Part shown: one piece after another, positions 50,726 to 59,347 of the stretch | How positions within the stretch are numbered: position 1 is the stretch's first letter | Layout of the letters: each line of letters opens with the position of its first letter | Assembly: GCA_020637515.1 (NCBI GenBank) | Contig: JACKKG010000001.1 | Coordinates: 2,448,501-2,512,500, forward strand | DNA length: 64,000 bases | Reading direction: 5' to 3' | From: Rhodobacter sp. | Lineage (GTDB): Bacteria > Pseudomonadota > Alphaproteobacteria > Rhodobacterales > Rhodobacteraceae | Notes under the pieces: model-generated | Seen by the model: only the letters and a program-made list of their open reading frames with translations | What the model was told of the DNA's origin: nothing | Databases searched by the model: none | Made by a program: the position numbers and the translations under genes

Positions 50726-51493
50726 TCAGGCGTTGCCGTCTTCCGCCAGGGCTGCTTCCTCGGGGGCGACTTCCAGCGCACCCAGATCGACGCCGGCTGC
50801 GCCCAGTTGCGCCGACATGCCGTCCAGCGCGGCGCGGGCCACCAGGTCGCAGTAAAGGCCGATCGCGCGCGAGGCGTCATCGTTGCCCGGGATGATGTAG
50901 TCCACGCCCTCGGGCGAGCAGTTGGTATCGACCACGGCGACGACCGGGATGCCCAGCTTGCGGGCTTCCAGGATGGCCAGGTCTTCCTTGTTCACGTCGA
51001 TGACGAACAGCAGGTCCGGCAGACCGCCCATCTCGCGGATACCGCCGAGCGAGGCCTGAAGCTTGGCCTGCTCGCGCTCCATGCCCAGACGCTCTTTCTT
51101 GGTCAGGCCGGCGGCGCCACGTTCCATCACCTCGTCGATGGCTTTCAGGCGCTGGATCGACTGCGACACGGTCTTCCAGTTGGTCAGCGTGCCACCCAGC
51201 CAGCGGTGGTTCATGTAATACTGCGCGCTCTTTTCCGCGGCTTCGGCGACCTGCTTCGAGGCCTGACGCTTGGTGCCGACGAACAGCACGCGGCCGCCCT
51301 TGGCGACGGTGTCGCGGATCACCTTCAGCGCCTGTTCCAGCATCGGAACGGTCTGCGTCAGATCGACGATGTGGATGCCGTTGCGGTCGCCGTAGATATA
51401 CGGGGCCATACGCGGGTTCCAGCGCTGGGTCTGGTGGCCGTAGTGAACGCCAGCTTCCAAAAGCTGACGCATCGAGAAATCAGGGAGCGCCAT
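50726..51493 (-). CDS. rpsB: 30S ribosomal protein S2
   Basis: Small-subunit protein that ties S1 to the ribosome. The ATG at 51493 (MALPDFSMRQLLEAGVHYGH) is preferred over an in-frame ATG two codons upstream because GGAAAGG lies at the right distance from it. The 255 residues include HQTQRWNPRMAPYIYG, FVGTKRQASK, MNHRWLGGTLTNWKT and DTNCSPEGVDYIIPGNDDA. The 185-bp upstream region has two small hairpins (51560-51578; near 51526-51545) and may be an autoregulatory leader. Confidence 0.98.
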   Translation of the reverse strand: MALPDFSMRQLLEAGVHYGHQTQRWNPRMAPYIYGDRNGIHIVDLTQTVPMLEQALKVIRDTVAKGGRVLFVGTKRQASKQVAEAAEKSAQYYMNHRWLGGTLTNWKTVSQSIQRLKAIDEVMERGAAGLTKKERLGMEREQAKLQASLGGIREMGGLPDLLFVIDVNKEDLAILEARKLGIPVVAVVDTNCSPEGVDYIIPGNDDASRAIGLYCDLVARAALDGMSAQLGAAGVDLGALEVAPEEAALAEDGNA

Positions 51494-51678
51494 GTCCATG
51501 TCCTTTCCGGTTTGCGCCTGGGGTGGGGCATTCGGGCATCTGCCCAACCGGCGGACCGTTGCGGGATGTCTCCCCGCAGGGCCCAGCCCCACCTGTGAAG
51601 TGCGCGCCCCTTAGCCCGTTTCCGGACCCGGTGCAAGGGGAGGCCATGCTTTTCCCGGTGTTTCGCCGGATCGCGGCG

Positions 51679-52458
51679 CTATCCGGCCGCCAGGGCCTCG
51701 ACCGCGCGGCGGCGGGCGGGCGGCAGGCGATCCACCTCGACGCAGGTGAAAACGTGGCAGGTGCCCAGATCGCGGTCCACCACGGCGTGATCCGACACCC
51801 AGCCCCCCATCGCCAGATAGGCCCGCAGCAAGGGCGGCAGCAGCGCCACCGCGGCCGCGTCCACGGACCCCGAGGCGGGCGGAAAGGGGTGCGTTTCGGG
51901 GGCCTTGCGTTGGGGGCGGCGTTCGGCAGGCGCGGCGGCGCGGGCCGCCAGATAGGCCCAGGCGGGGGCCAGCGCCGCCGTGTCGGTGGTCGGAAACGAG
52001 GTGCAGCCGACCAGCCGGGCCGCGCCGCTGCGCTGCACCAGCCGCGCCACGCCCGCCCAGACCAGCCGCAACAGATCGCCCCCGGCGCCAGTCGCCGAGT
52101 CGGTCGCCGCGCCGGCGCCAGCGGTGCAAAGCCGGCCCAGTTCCAGCGTGACCCCACCCGAGGCCGCCAGCGCCCGCAGATCATAGTGTCCGGCGGCATA
52201 CCCGCCCAGCAACGCCGCACCGTCGGGGTGCACCCGCAGCCGCACGGTGGCGCGCGGCCCCTGCCCCGGCGTGCCAACCCACAAGTGCAGGCTGGCCGCG
52301 TCATGGGCGTCGCCGTCCTCGGAGCCGCCGCGAAAGGCGCGCGCGCGCAGAAGCAGGATCGCGGGCATGTCCTCGGGCGTGGCCAGCCGCACGGACCAGC
52401 CCCCCCTCACGATCGGCGGGCCAAAGGGGCTGTCGGGGTCGGTGTCGGGCGGGCGCAT
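51679..52458 (-). CDS. GNAT-type acyltransferase, OlsB-like (ornithine lipid synthesis)
   Basis: The 259 residues fit the Acetyltransf_5 family that includes ornithine-acyl-ACP N-acyltransferase. Landmarks are HDAASLHLWVG (acceptor strand), LELGRLCTAGAGAA, LLRLVWAGVARLVQRSGAAR, LVGCTSFPTTD and the C-terminal LLPPLLRAYLAMGGWVSDHA with DRDLGTCHVFTCVEV. No olsA is in the window, so lyso-ornithine lipid synthesis is inferred from family. It stands between rpsB and bamE on the same strand. Confidence 0.78.
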   Translation of the reverse strand: MRPPDTDPDSPFGPPIVRGGWSVRLATPEDMPAILLLRARAFRGGSEDGDAHDAASLHLWVGTPGQGPRATVRLRVHPDGAALLGGYAAGHYDLRALAASGGVTLELGRLCTAGAGAATDSATGAGGDLLRLVWAGVARLVQRSGAARLVGCTSFPTTDTAALAPAWAYLAARAAAPAERRPQRKAPETHPFPPASGSVDAAAVALLPPLLRAYLAMGGWVSDHAVVDRDLGTCHVFTCVEVDRLPPARRRAVEALAAG

Positions 52459-52483
52459 GGTCAGACCCGCCTTCCGGCCACGA

Positions 52484-52960
52484 TCAGCGCGCGGTCGCGG
52501 CCGAGAACTGGCCCAGCACCGCGAAGACCTGGCTCAGCACGCTGGGGCGCGGCCCGGACGAGGTGACACGCCGCGAAAGCGGCACGACCTCGCCATCGGC
52601 CAGACCGAAGCGTTCGATGTTCTGCACCCGGTCGCGGCTGTCAAAGGAAATGGCGACGACCTGGCGATCGACCTCCTCGGCCGCGTGCCAGCTTTGCTGG
52701 CGCCAGTCGGATTGCACATAATACCAGCCCGACCCCTCCATCACGCCGCCGATGCCGGGTTGGCCGATCTTTTGCGCCACCGTTTCGCGGGTATCGCGTC
52801 CGACCTGAATCTGCGACAGGTCGGCATCGGTGGGCGCATAGCCGTGATAGCGCATGACCGGCGAACAGGCCGCGGCCAGCAGGCCCAGCCCCAGCGCCCA
52901 GGCACGCAGGCCGCCGCGTCGGCGGGTCTTTCGGGTCGCGGTCGTCGCGGGCATGGTCAT
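52484..52960 (-). CDS. bamE: outer membrane assembly lipoprotein BamE
   Basis: Small lipoprotein subunit of the outer-membrane beta-barrel assembly machine. ATG at 52960 has AGGAGG seven bases upstream; 158 residues. A signal sequence ends at a lipobox-like LGLGLLAAAC. The mature part has YAPTDADLSQIQVGRDTRET and VAQKIGQPGIGGVMEGSGWYY, the SmpA/OmlA pattern, and a C-terminal tail. It is divergent from the yceD-like gene with 130 bp between starts. Confidence 0.9.
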   Translation of the reverse strand: MTMPATTATRKTRRRGGLRAWALGLGLLAAACSPVMRYHGYAPTDADLSQIQVGRDTRETVAQKIGQPGIGGVMEGSGWYYVQSDWRQQSWHAAEEVDRQVVAISFDSRDRVQNIERFGLADGEVVPLSRRVTSSGPRPSVLSQVFAVLGQFSAATAR

Positions 52961-53090
52961 GGCGGCCTCCTGCCGGTGCGGGATCGGTTTGCGGGGCTGG
53001 AACCCCACGCCGCCTTTGGATTACAGAAAGGGACCGGCGTGTTCAAGAAAGGAACACCCTGCGCCCTCGGACACAAACACGAGAGACCCC

Positions 53091-53642
53091 ATGACCGAAA
53101 CCGCACCCCTCAGGGAAACCGACGGCCTGTCCCTGCCCTTGCGCCTGGCCGATCTGAACGCCCGGGCGGGCGCGCGCTTTCGCCTGACCCCCACGACCGA
53201 GGCGCGCGCCGAACTGGCCGCCGACCTGGGGGTCGAACGAATCCGCAAGCTGACCTTTCAGGGCAGCCTGACCCCCCAGGGCCGCCACGACTGGCGGCTC
53301 GAGGGCACGCTGGGCGCGACCGTGGTGCAGGCCTGCGTCGTCACCGCCGCGCCGGTCACCACCCGCGTCGATACGCCCGTGACCCGGCATTACCTGCGCA
53401 AGATGCCCAGCCCCCAGGGACCCGAGGCCGAAATCCCCGAGGATGACACCCTGGAACCCCTGACGCCCGAGATCGACCCGGGTCTGGTCATGGCCGAGGC
53501 GCTGGCCCTGGCGCTGCCCGATTACCCGCGCGCCGAGGGGGCGGATCTGCCCGACTCGATCACCGGCGCGGGGGCCGAGGACGCGCGACCGAATCCCTTC
53601 GCGGCGCTGGCGGGGCTGAAAAAGGGCCCTGCGACGGACTGA
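53091..53642 (+). CDS. YceD/DUF177 family protein
   Basis: A 183-residue homologue of YceD, whose gene precedes rpmF in most bacteria. ATG at 53091 (MTETAPLRET) fits; the frame runs upstream without homology. Seen here are LRLADLNARAGARFRLTPTT, EARAELAADLGVERIRKLTF, and an acidic centre with LTPEIDPGLVMAEALALALP ending DYPRAEG. Unlike E. coli YceD, the two paired cysteines common in the family are not both apparent; one Cys is in VVQACVVTAAP. Linked to ribosomal RNA and lipid gene expression by context only. Confidence 0.88.
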   Translation: MTETAPLRETDGLSLPLRLADLNARAGARFRLTPTTEARAELAADLGVERIRKLTFQGSLTPQGRHDWRLEGTLGATVVQACVVTAAPVTTRVDTPVTRHYLRKMPSPQGPEAEIPEDDTLEPLTPEIDPGLVMAEALALALPDYPRAEGADLPDSITGAGAEDARPNPFAALAGLKKGPATD

Positions 53643-53650
53643 ATTTTCCC

Positions 53651-53678
53651 TTGCGCGCTTGAGAAATGCTCGTATGTT
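53651..53678 (+). promoter_or_regulatory. candidate sigma-70 promoter for rpmF-plsX-fabH
   Basis: TTGCGC (53651-53656), a 16-bp spacer and TATGTT (53673-53678) match the consensus at four of six bases each. The site lies just after the yceD-like stop and about 120 bp before rpmF. Confidence 0.4.
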
Positions 53679-53797
53679 CCGCGCCTCGTGCAAGACAGGG
53701 CTTTCCCTGACCGCCCCGGCGGTGTAGAGGAGCCGTCGCAGCAGTTTCCACAGACACGGGCCGCACGGTCGTGCCCGCCGAACTATCAGAGGTTGAC

Positions 53798-54001
53798 ATG
53801 GCCGTTCAACAGAACCGCGTGACCCGTTCCCGCCGCAACATGCGCCGCGCGCATGACGCTCTCGTCGCGGGCAACCCCAACGAATGCCCCTCGTGCGGCG
53901 AGCTGAAGCGCCCGCACCACGTCTGCCCCTCGTGCGGGCATTATGACAGCCGCGAGGTCGTCGTCCGCGCCGAGGTCGATCTGGACGACGACGCGGCCTG
54001 A
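53798..54001 (+). CDS. rpmF: 50S ribosomal protein L32
   Basis: The 67-residue L32 begins MAVQQNRVTRSRRNMRRAHD. It retains two zinc-binding CPSCG pairs (NECPSCGELK and HVCPSCGHYDS). ATG at 53798 is chosen; the frame upstream is not homologous. It heads the rpmF-plsX-fabH order that is nearly universal. Confidence 0.98.
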   Translation: MAVQQNRVTRSRRNMRRAHDALVAGNPNECPSCGELKRPHHVCPSCGHYDSREVVVRAEVDLDDDAA

Positions 54002-54024
54002 CGGTTCCGACCGGCGGCGCTTTG

Positions 54025-55140
54025 ATGACTTCCGCACAGGAACATCCGCACGCCGGGAACCCGGTGGACAGATCCGCCGAGGGCCGGATCGTCATATCCG
54101 TCGATGCGATGGGGGGCGATCGGGGTCCGGCGGCGGTGGTCGCGGGCTGCGAGCAGTCCTTGCGAACAGATCCCCGGATCGAGATCCTGCTTCACGGCGA
54201 CACGGCGGTCCTGGAACCGCTGACCGCCCGCCAGCCCGCGCTGGCGGGCCGTTTGCGCGTCGTGCACGCCGAACGCGCCGTGACGATGGAGGACAAGCCC
54301 AGCCACGTCATGCGCCACGGCAAGGACACCTCGATGTGGTCCACCATCAGCGCCCTCAAGGAGGGCGACGCCCAGGCGGCGGTGAGTTGTGGCAACACCG
54401 GCGCGCTGATGGCGGTGTCGATGCTGCAACTGCGCCGGATGGAGGGCGTGAACCGCCCCGCCATCGCCTGCCTGTGGCCCTCGCGCGGGCGGCACGGGTT
54501 CAACACCATGCTCGACGTCGGCGCCGATGTGAAGGCCGAGGCCGAGGATCTGCTGGCCTATGCCATCATGGGCGTGACCTATTTCCGCAACGGGTTCGGC
54601 GAACCGCGTCCTCGGGTCGGCCTGCTCAACGTCGGCACCGAGGAACACAAGGGCCGGGCCGAGATCAAGTCCGCGCACGAGCTGATCGCCCGGCAGCAGG
54701 ACACGGGACGCTATGAATTCGTGGGGTTCGTCGAAGGATCGGACATCCCCTCGGACCGCGTGGACGTGATCGTCACCGACGGGTTCACCGGCAACATCGC
54801 GTTGAAGACCGGCGAAGGCACCGCCAAGCTGATCGGCGACTTCCTGAACGCCTCGTTCCGGTCGGGGCCGTTGTCGATGATCGGCGCACTGCTAGCGCGG
54901 GGGGCGTTGAAACGTCTCAGCAGCCGCATCGACCCGCGTCGGGTCAACGGCGGCGTGTTCCTGGGCCTGAACGGCACCGTGGTCAAGTCGCACGGATCGG
55001 CGGACGCCACCGGCATCGCGGCCGCCATCGGACTGGCGGCCAAACTGGCGCATTCGGGGTATCGCGGGCGCATGGCGGAACGGCTTGTGATCGCCGCCAA
55101 GGCGGCGCAGGATGCGGACCCCAACGGAGAGTCGGCATGA
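54025..55140 (+). CDS. plsX: phosphate acyltransferase PlsX
   Basis: Makes acyl-phosphate from acyl-ACP for phospholipid synthesis. ATG at 54025 is used; a TTG one codon upstream is less likely. The 371 residues contain ISVDAMGGDRGPAAVVAGCE, EDKPSHVMRHGKDTSMWSTI, AVSCGNTGALMAVS, VGLLNVGTEEHKG and DVIVTDGFTGNIALKTGEG. It overlaps fabH by four bases. Confidence 0.97.
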   Translation: MTSAQEHPHAGNPVDRSAEGRIVISVDAMGGDRGPAAVVAGCEQSLRTDPRIEILLHGDTAVLEPLTARQPALAGRLRVVHAERAVTMEDKPSHVMRHGKDTSMWSTISALKEGDAQAAVSCGNTGALMAVSMLQLRRMEGVNRPAIACLWPSRGRHGFNTMLDVGADVKAEAEDLLAYAIMGVTYFRNGFGEPRPRVGLLNVGTEEHKGRAEIKSAHELIARQQDTGRYEFVGFVEGSDIPSDRVDVIVTDGFTGNIALKTGEGTAKLIGDFLNASFRSGPLSMIGALLARGALKRLSSRIDPRRVNGGVFLGLNGTVVKSHGSADATGIAAAIGLAAKLAHSGYRGRMAERLVIAAKAAQDADPNGESA

Positions 55141-56123
55141 CCCAGAATTCGGTTACCCGCGCAGTCGTCATCGGCACCGGGCACTACCTGCCCGCGCGTG
55201 TGGTCCCCAACGCAGCCTTTGCCGAGACGCTGGATACCTCGGACGAATGGATCGTGGCCCGTTCGGGCATCGAACGGCGCCATTTCGCGGCCAAGGACGA
55301 GCGGACCTCGGATCTGGCGGTCGAGGCGGCGCGCGCGGCGCTGGACAAGGCCGGGGTGGACGCCGACACGCTGGATGCGATCATCGTCGCCACCTCGACT
55401 CCGGACTACACCTTTCCCTCGGTCGCGACGATGGTGCAGGCCGGGATCGGCGCGAACAGGGCCTACGCCTTTGACGTGCAGGCGGTTTGCGCGGGATTCA
55501 TCTATGCGCTGGCCAACGCCAATGCGCTGATCGTCTCGGGCCAGGCGCGGCGCGTCATGGTGATCGGCGCCGAGACGTTCAGCCGGATCATGGACTGGAC
55601 CGACCGATCCACCTGCGTGCTGTTCGGCGATGGCGCCGGGGCGCTGATTCTCGACGCGCAGCCCGGCGCGGGCGCGCCCTCGGACCGGGGCATCCTGTCC
55701 ACCGACCTCAACGCCGACGGGCGCCACCGCGAACTGCTTTATGTCGATGGTGGCGTGTCCTCGACCGGGACCGCGGGCTATCTCAGGATGCAGGGCAACC
55801 AGGTCTTCCGCCACGCGGTCGAGAAACTGGCGCAAACCGCTGAAACGGCTCTGGAAAAGGCCGGTCTGGGTGCAGCGGACGTGGACTGGATCGTGCCGCA
55901 CCAGGCGAACATCCGCATCATCCAGGGCACCGCCCGAAAGCTGGGCCTGCCGATGGACAAGGTGATCGTCACCGTGCAGGACCACGGCAACACCTCGGCC
56001 GCATCGATTCCGCTGGCCCTGTCGGTCGGCGCCGACGAGGGCAAGCTGAAGCCGGGCGATCTGCTCGTGACCGAGGCAATCGGCGGCGGTCTGGCCTGGG
56101 GCGCGGTCGTTCTGCGCTGGTAA
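55137..56123 (+). CDS. fabH: 3-oxoacyl-ACP synthase III (FabH)
   Basis: Initiates fatty acid synthesis by condensing acetyl-CoA with malonyl-ACP. The catalytic triad is complete in 328 residues: Cys118 (AVCAGFIYAL), His255 (IVPHQANIRI) and Asn285 (QDHGNTSAAS). The ATGA overlap with plsX shows translational coupling. Confidence 0.98.
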   Translation: MTQNSVTRAVVIGTGHYLPARVVPNAAFAETLDTSDEWIVARSGIERRHFAAKDERTSDLAVEAARAALDKAGVDADTLDAIIVATSTPDYTFPSVATMVQAGIGANRAYAFDVQAVCAGFIYALANANALIVSGQARRVMVIGAETFSRIMDWTDRSTCVLFGDGAGALILDAQPGAGAPSDRGILSTDLNADGRHRELLYVDGGVSSTGTAGYLRMQGNQVFRHAVEKLAQTAETALEKAGLGAADVDWIVPHQANIRIIQGTARKLGLPMDKVIVTVQDHGNTSAASIPLALSVGADEGKLKPGDLLVTEAIGGGLAWGAVVLRW

Positions 56124-56158
56124 CCGGCCCTTTCAACAATGGGGCGCAAACCCCAGTG

Positions 56159-56187
56159 TTGACAGAAGAATTCCCTTGTCGCATCTT
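56159..56187 (+). promoter_or_regulatory. candidate promoter for ihfA
   Basis: A perfect minus-35 TTGACA (56159-56164) is followed after 17 bp by a weak minus-10 CATCTT (56182-56187). It lies in the fabH-ihfA gap, 36 bp before the ihfA start. Confidence 0.45.
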
Positions 56188-56222
56188 TGCGTCAGCGGCC
56201 AGCCACACGTGGGGGAATTGTG

Positions 56223-56534
56223 ATGAGCGGCAAGACTCTGACACGCATGGATCTCAGCGAAGCGGTGTTCCGCGAGGTCGGCCTGTCGCGAAACGAATCC
56301 GCCGCCTTGGTCGAGGCGGTGATCCAGTACATGTCCGACGCCCTGGTCGAGGGCGAGCAGGTCAAGATTTCGTCCTTTGGCACGTTCAGTGTCCGCGCCA
56401 AGACCGAACGCATGGGACGCAATCCCAAGACCGGCGAGGAAGTGCCGATCAGTCCGCGCCGTGTGTTGTCCTTCCGCCCGTCGCATCTGATGAAGGATCG
56501 GGTTTCGCGCGGGAATCTGCACAGCAAGGCGTAA
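56223..56534 (+). CDS. ihfA: integration host factor subunit alpha
   Basis: DNA-bending nucleoid protein. ATG at 56223 has GGGGGAA upstream; 103 residues. The first helices (LTRMDLSEAVFREVGLSRNE) and the beta-arm with EQVKISSFGTFSVRAKTERM and GRNPKTGEEVPISPRRVLSF, then RPSHLMKDRV, are those of IhfA. The MerR gene starts three bases after the stop. Confidence 0.96.
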   Translation: MSGKTLTRMDLSEAVFREVGLSRNESAALVEAVIQYMSDALVEGEQVKISSFGTFSVRAKTERMGRNPKTGEEVPISPRRVLSFRPSHLMKDRVSRGNLHSKA

Positions 56535-56537
56535 CGC

Positions 56538-57419
56538 ATGAAAAAGGCGCCCGAGGCCTTTCGCACGATCAGCGAAGTGGCCGAAATTCTTGGGACTCCG
56601 GCGCATGTGCTGCGCTTTTGGGAGAGCAAGTTCTACCAGATCCGACCCGTCAAGCGTGCCGGGGGGCGCCGCTATTACCGTCCCGATGACGTGGCCCTCA
56701 TCAACGGAATTCGCTTCCTTCTGCAAGAGCGCGAGATGACGATTCGCGGCGTGCAGCGCGTGTTGCAGGACGAGGGCGTGAAATACGTCGCCGGCCTGGG
56801 TGGCCCGCTGACGCTGGGCGACCCGGTCGAGGCGATTGTCGATCCGCAAGCCGAAGCCGCGCCGCTTGAGGACGCCGCGACCGACGCCATCGCCGTGGCG
56901 GTTGCGACCGGGGCGGACGAGGCCGAAACCGTGGCGTTCGCCAGCGACGCTGTGGCCGACTCTGTGGCCGAAACCGTCGCAGCGCCCGTCGTCGCGGATG
57001 TCGACATGCCCGGTGCGGCGCAGGCCGCGGTTCCGGCCGAGGACGCCGAACCGGCGCCCGACGTGTCCGCGCTGCACGCCACTGTCGACGCACCGCCACC
57101 CCCGCCCATCCCGCCGACCGCCACCGCCGATGCGCCGAACGAGGACACCGTCATGACCGACGGCGAGACCCTGACCCCGGATCAGCCCGCCGCGCCCAAG
57201 GTGCCGTCGGGCGCCCTGCCCCCGACCTTTGCACGCGCGTCCGACCCGCCCGCCTTCGATCCCGCCGAAACGTCCGAGCGCGCGCAGATCGCGCGGCAGT
57301 TGCGGGCCATGCCGCGCGGCCGGCTTGGGCCACGGCGTGACCGGCTGGACCTGCTGTCGCGGCGCATCGACACCTTGCTCGAACGCATGTCCGAGGCCTC
57401 GGGCGCCGGGCGCTGGTAG
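56538..57419 (+). CDS. MerR-family regulator with long acidic linker
   Basis: A 293-residue protein. The N-terminal MerR helix-turn-helix (TISEVAEILGTPAHVLRFWE, then KRAGGRRYYRPDDVALINGI) is typical. It is followed by about 130 residues rich in Ala, Asp, Glu, Val and Pro that are probably disordered. A conserved-looking C-terminal helix region follows (SERAQIARQLRAMPRGRLGP, RRDRLDLLSRRIDTLLERMS). No effector-binding cysteines are seen. Next to ihfA in many alphaproteobacteria; its target is unknown. Confidence 0.88.
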   Translation: MKKAPEAFRTISEVAEILGTPAHVLRFWESKFYQIRPVKRAGGRRYYRPDDVALINGIRFLLQEREMTIRGVQRVLQDEGVKYVAGLGGPLTLGDPVEAIVDPQAEAAPLEDAATDAIAVAVATGADEAETVAFASDAVADSVAETVAAPVVADVDMPGAAQAAVPAEDAEPAPDVSALHATVDAPPPPPIPPTATADAPNEDTVMTDGETLTPDQPAAPKVPSGALPPTFARASDPPAFDPAETSERAQIARQLRAMPRGRLGPRRDRLDLLSRRIDTLLERMSEASGAGRW

Positions 57420-57524
57420 GCGTGGCCCGCGGGCCCGCATCGTGCCGGCCCCGGGAAAATTTCCCGCCCGAGCGTGCAATTTGCCGCTTGCCCCCGGCGT
57501 GAAAAGCGGTAGAAAGCGCCTCGT

Positions 57525-57602
57525 CGGGCTGTGGCGCAGTCTGGTTAGCGCGTCCGTCTGGGGGGCGGAAGGTCGTGAGTTCGAATCTCGCCAGCCCGAC
57601 CA
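57525..57602 (+). tRNA. tRNA-Pro (anticodon GGG)
   Basis: The acceptor stem CGGGCTG pairs with CAGCCCG (57592-57598), followed by A and an encoded CCA (57600-57602). The anticodon arm pairs TCCGT with GCGGA around the loop CTGGGGG, giving anticodon GGG. The T-loop TTCGAAT and the D-arm GCGC pairing are intact. Length 78 bases with CCA. Confidence 0.96.
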
Positions 57603-57610
57603 TTTCAACA

Positions 57611-57640
57611 AACGGCCCGTGGCACCCGCTACGGGCCGTT
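57611..57640 (+). terminator. hairpin after tRNA-Pro
   Basis: AACGGCCCGT (57611-57620) pairs perfectly with ACGGGCCGTT (57631-57640), ten pairs with a ten-base loop. It starts nine bases after the tRNA 3' end. No long T-run follows; probable tRNA terminator or processing signal. Confidence 0.65.
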
Positions 57641-57658
57641 CGTCCATAAGGAACCGCG

Positions 57659-58753
57659 ATGACCAAGGATTCCGTGACCCGTCATCCCGGCGTGCTGCCC
57701 TCGCAAGACCTGCGCCATCTGATCGAAACCGGCGCCATCGCCGCCGATCCTGCGGTTCTGCCCGACCAGGTCCAGCCCGCCAGCCTGGATTTGCGGCTGG
57801 GAACGGTCGCGGTGCGGCTGAGGGCGTCCTTCCTGCCCGGCAAGGGGCGCACCGTGGCCGAACGCCTGCCCGAGTTCGAGATGCATCGCTTTGCCCTGGG
57901 GTCGGGCATGGTGCTGGAAAAGGGCTGCGTGTATGTCGTCGAACTGGCCGAAAACCTGGCTCTGCCCGCCGATCTCAGCGCCGTGACCAATGCCAAAAGC
58001 TCGACCGGGCGGCTGGATCTTCTGGTCCGCGTCATCACCGACGACGGCGTGGAATTCGACCGGATTCCAGCGGGTTACAGTGGCAAGCTCTATGCCGAGA
58101 TCTGCCCGCGGTCGTTTTCCGTGCTGGTGCGCCCCGGGATGCGGCTGAACCAGATCCGCCTCAGGCGCGGTCAGGCGGTGCTGTCGGATGCCGAGCTGGT
58201 CGCGCTGAACGCCGAGGTGCCGCTGGTCTCGGGGCGGGCGGTGATTTCCGAGGGTTTGGGGTTCTCGGTCGATCTGCGCCCGCAGACGGGCGACCTGCTG
58301 GGCTATCGGGCCAAGCCGCACGCGGGGGTGATCGACCTCGATCGTGTCGGGGCCTATGACCCGGCCGAATTCTGGGAGGAATTGCACGCGACCTCGGGGC
58401 AACTGATCCTCGACCCGGGCGCGTTCTATATCCTGGTCAGCCGCGAGGCGGTCTGCATCCCGCCCGGCTACGCCGCCGAGATGGCGCCCTATCTGGCGAT
58501 GGTGGGCGAGTTTCGGGTGCATTACGCGGGATTCTTCGACCCCGGTTTCGGCCATGCGGCGGCGGGGGGCGTGGGCGCGCGCGGCGTGCTGGAGGTGCGC
58601 TGCCACGAGGCGCCCTTTGCGCTGGAACACGGGCAGATTGTCGGGCGGCTGGTCTACGAGCGCATGGCCGCGGTGCCCGACAGGCTCTATGGCGCGGGGA
58701 TCGCATCGAATTATCAGGGCCAGGGTCTGAAACTGGCCAAGCATTTCCGGTGA
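57659..58753 (+). CDS. dcd: 2'-deoxycytidine 5'-triphosphate deaminase (long form)
   Basis: Converts dCTP to dUTP. The 364 residues are about twice the size of E. coli Dcd and match the alphaproteobacterial long form with two dUTPase-like domains. Landmarks are LPDQVQPASLDLRLGTVAVR, NAKSSTGRLDLLVRVITDDG, GYSGKLYAEICPRSFSVLVR, and in the second half LLGYRAKPHAGVIDLDRVGA, EVRCHEAPFALEHGQ. The ATG at 57659 follows AAGGAA. A dispersed hairpin element begins three bases after the stop. Confidence 0.92.
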   Translation: MTKDSVTRHPGVLPSQDLRHLIETGAIAADPAVLPDQVQPASLDLRLGTVAVRLRASFLPGKGRTVAERLPEFEMHRFALGSGMVLEKGCVYVVELAENLALPADLSAVTNAKSSTGRLDLLVRVITDDGVEFDRIPAGYSGKLYAEICPRSFSVLVRPGMRLNQIRLRRGQAVLSDAELVALNAEVPLVSGRAVISEGLGFSVDLRPQTGDLLGYRAKPHAGVIDLDRVGAYDPAEFWEELHATSGQLILDPGAFYILVSREAVCIPPGYAAEMAPYLAMVGEFRVHYAGFFDPGFGHAAAGGVGARGVLEVRCHEAPFALEHGQIVGRLVYERMAAVPDRLYGAGIASNYQGQGLKLAKHFR

Positions 58754-58755
58754 GC

Positions 58756-58845
58756 TTGGGGGGCGGCTGCCCCCCAAACCCCCCGCCCCAAGGGGGTTTT
58801 CCACCCCCTTGGGAAACCCCCGAGGATATTTCCGGCACAAAGAAG
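58756..58845 (+). repeat. dispersed downstream element, copy 2 (after dcd)
   Basis: Perfect hairpin TTGGGGGGC/GCCCCCCAA with loop GGCT (58756-58777), a second hairpin CCCAAGGGGGT/ACCCCCTTGGG, then the conserved line AACCCCCGAGGATATTTC continuing CGGCACAAAGAAG (58815-58845). Same strand and same placement after a stop codon as the copies behind pgi and the TRAP binding-protein gene. Confidence 0.7.
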
Positions 58846-58889
58846 GCGCGGGGCTTTTCGCCCCTGCCCGGGGGGATTATCTTTCGGTC

Positions 58890-59270
58890 ATGGTGCGATT
58901 GATCTGGATCCTAGCGGGCGGTTTGGCCCTGGCAGTCGGCGTCGCGGGGATCGTCCTGCCGCTGGTGCCGACCACGCCCTTGCTGTTGCTGGCGGCCTTT
59001 TGCTTTGCGCGTTCCTCGCCGCGGCTGGAGATGTGGCTGGTCGAGCACCCGCGCCTGGGCCCGCCGATCCGGGACTGGCGCGCCGAGGGGGCGATTTCCG
59101 GCCGGGCCAAGGGGCTGGCGCTGCTGGCGATGGGCGCTGCCTTTGGCCTGAGCCTGGCCCTGGGCGTGCCGGCCCGCGTGCTGTGGATCCAGGGCGCGGT
59201 TCTTTTGGCGGTGGCGGTCTTTCTGCTCAGCCGTCCTGCGCCCGGCAGCGGGACCGGGCCCGGTGCATGA
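58890..59270 (+). CDS. DUF454 (YbaN-like) membrane protein
   Basis: A 126-residue inner-membrane protein of the DUF454 family. It begins MVRLIWILAGGLALAVGVAG and has the signature IVLPLVPTTPLLLLAAFCFA followed by RSSPRLEMWLVEHPRLGPPI. Two more helices follow (GLALLAMGAAFGLSLAL and VLWIQGAVLLAVAVFLL). Function unknown. It is just before the TRAP transporter genes. Confidence 0.88.
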   Translation: MVRLIWILAGGLALAVGVAGIVLPLVPTTPLLLLAAFCFARSSPRLEMWLVEHPRLGPPIRDWRAEGAISGRAKGLALLAMGAAFGLSLALGVPARVLWIQGAVLLAVAVFLLSRPAPGSGTGPGA

Positions 59271-59347
59271 GTGCGGTCCCTGACGGGGGTTCTTGACAGC
59301 GGCGAGGCCAAGGCGTTTGCATGGCACGGCACAAGGAAGGACACCCC

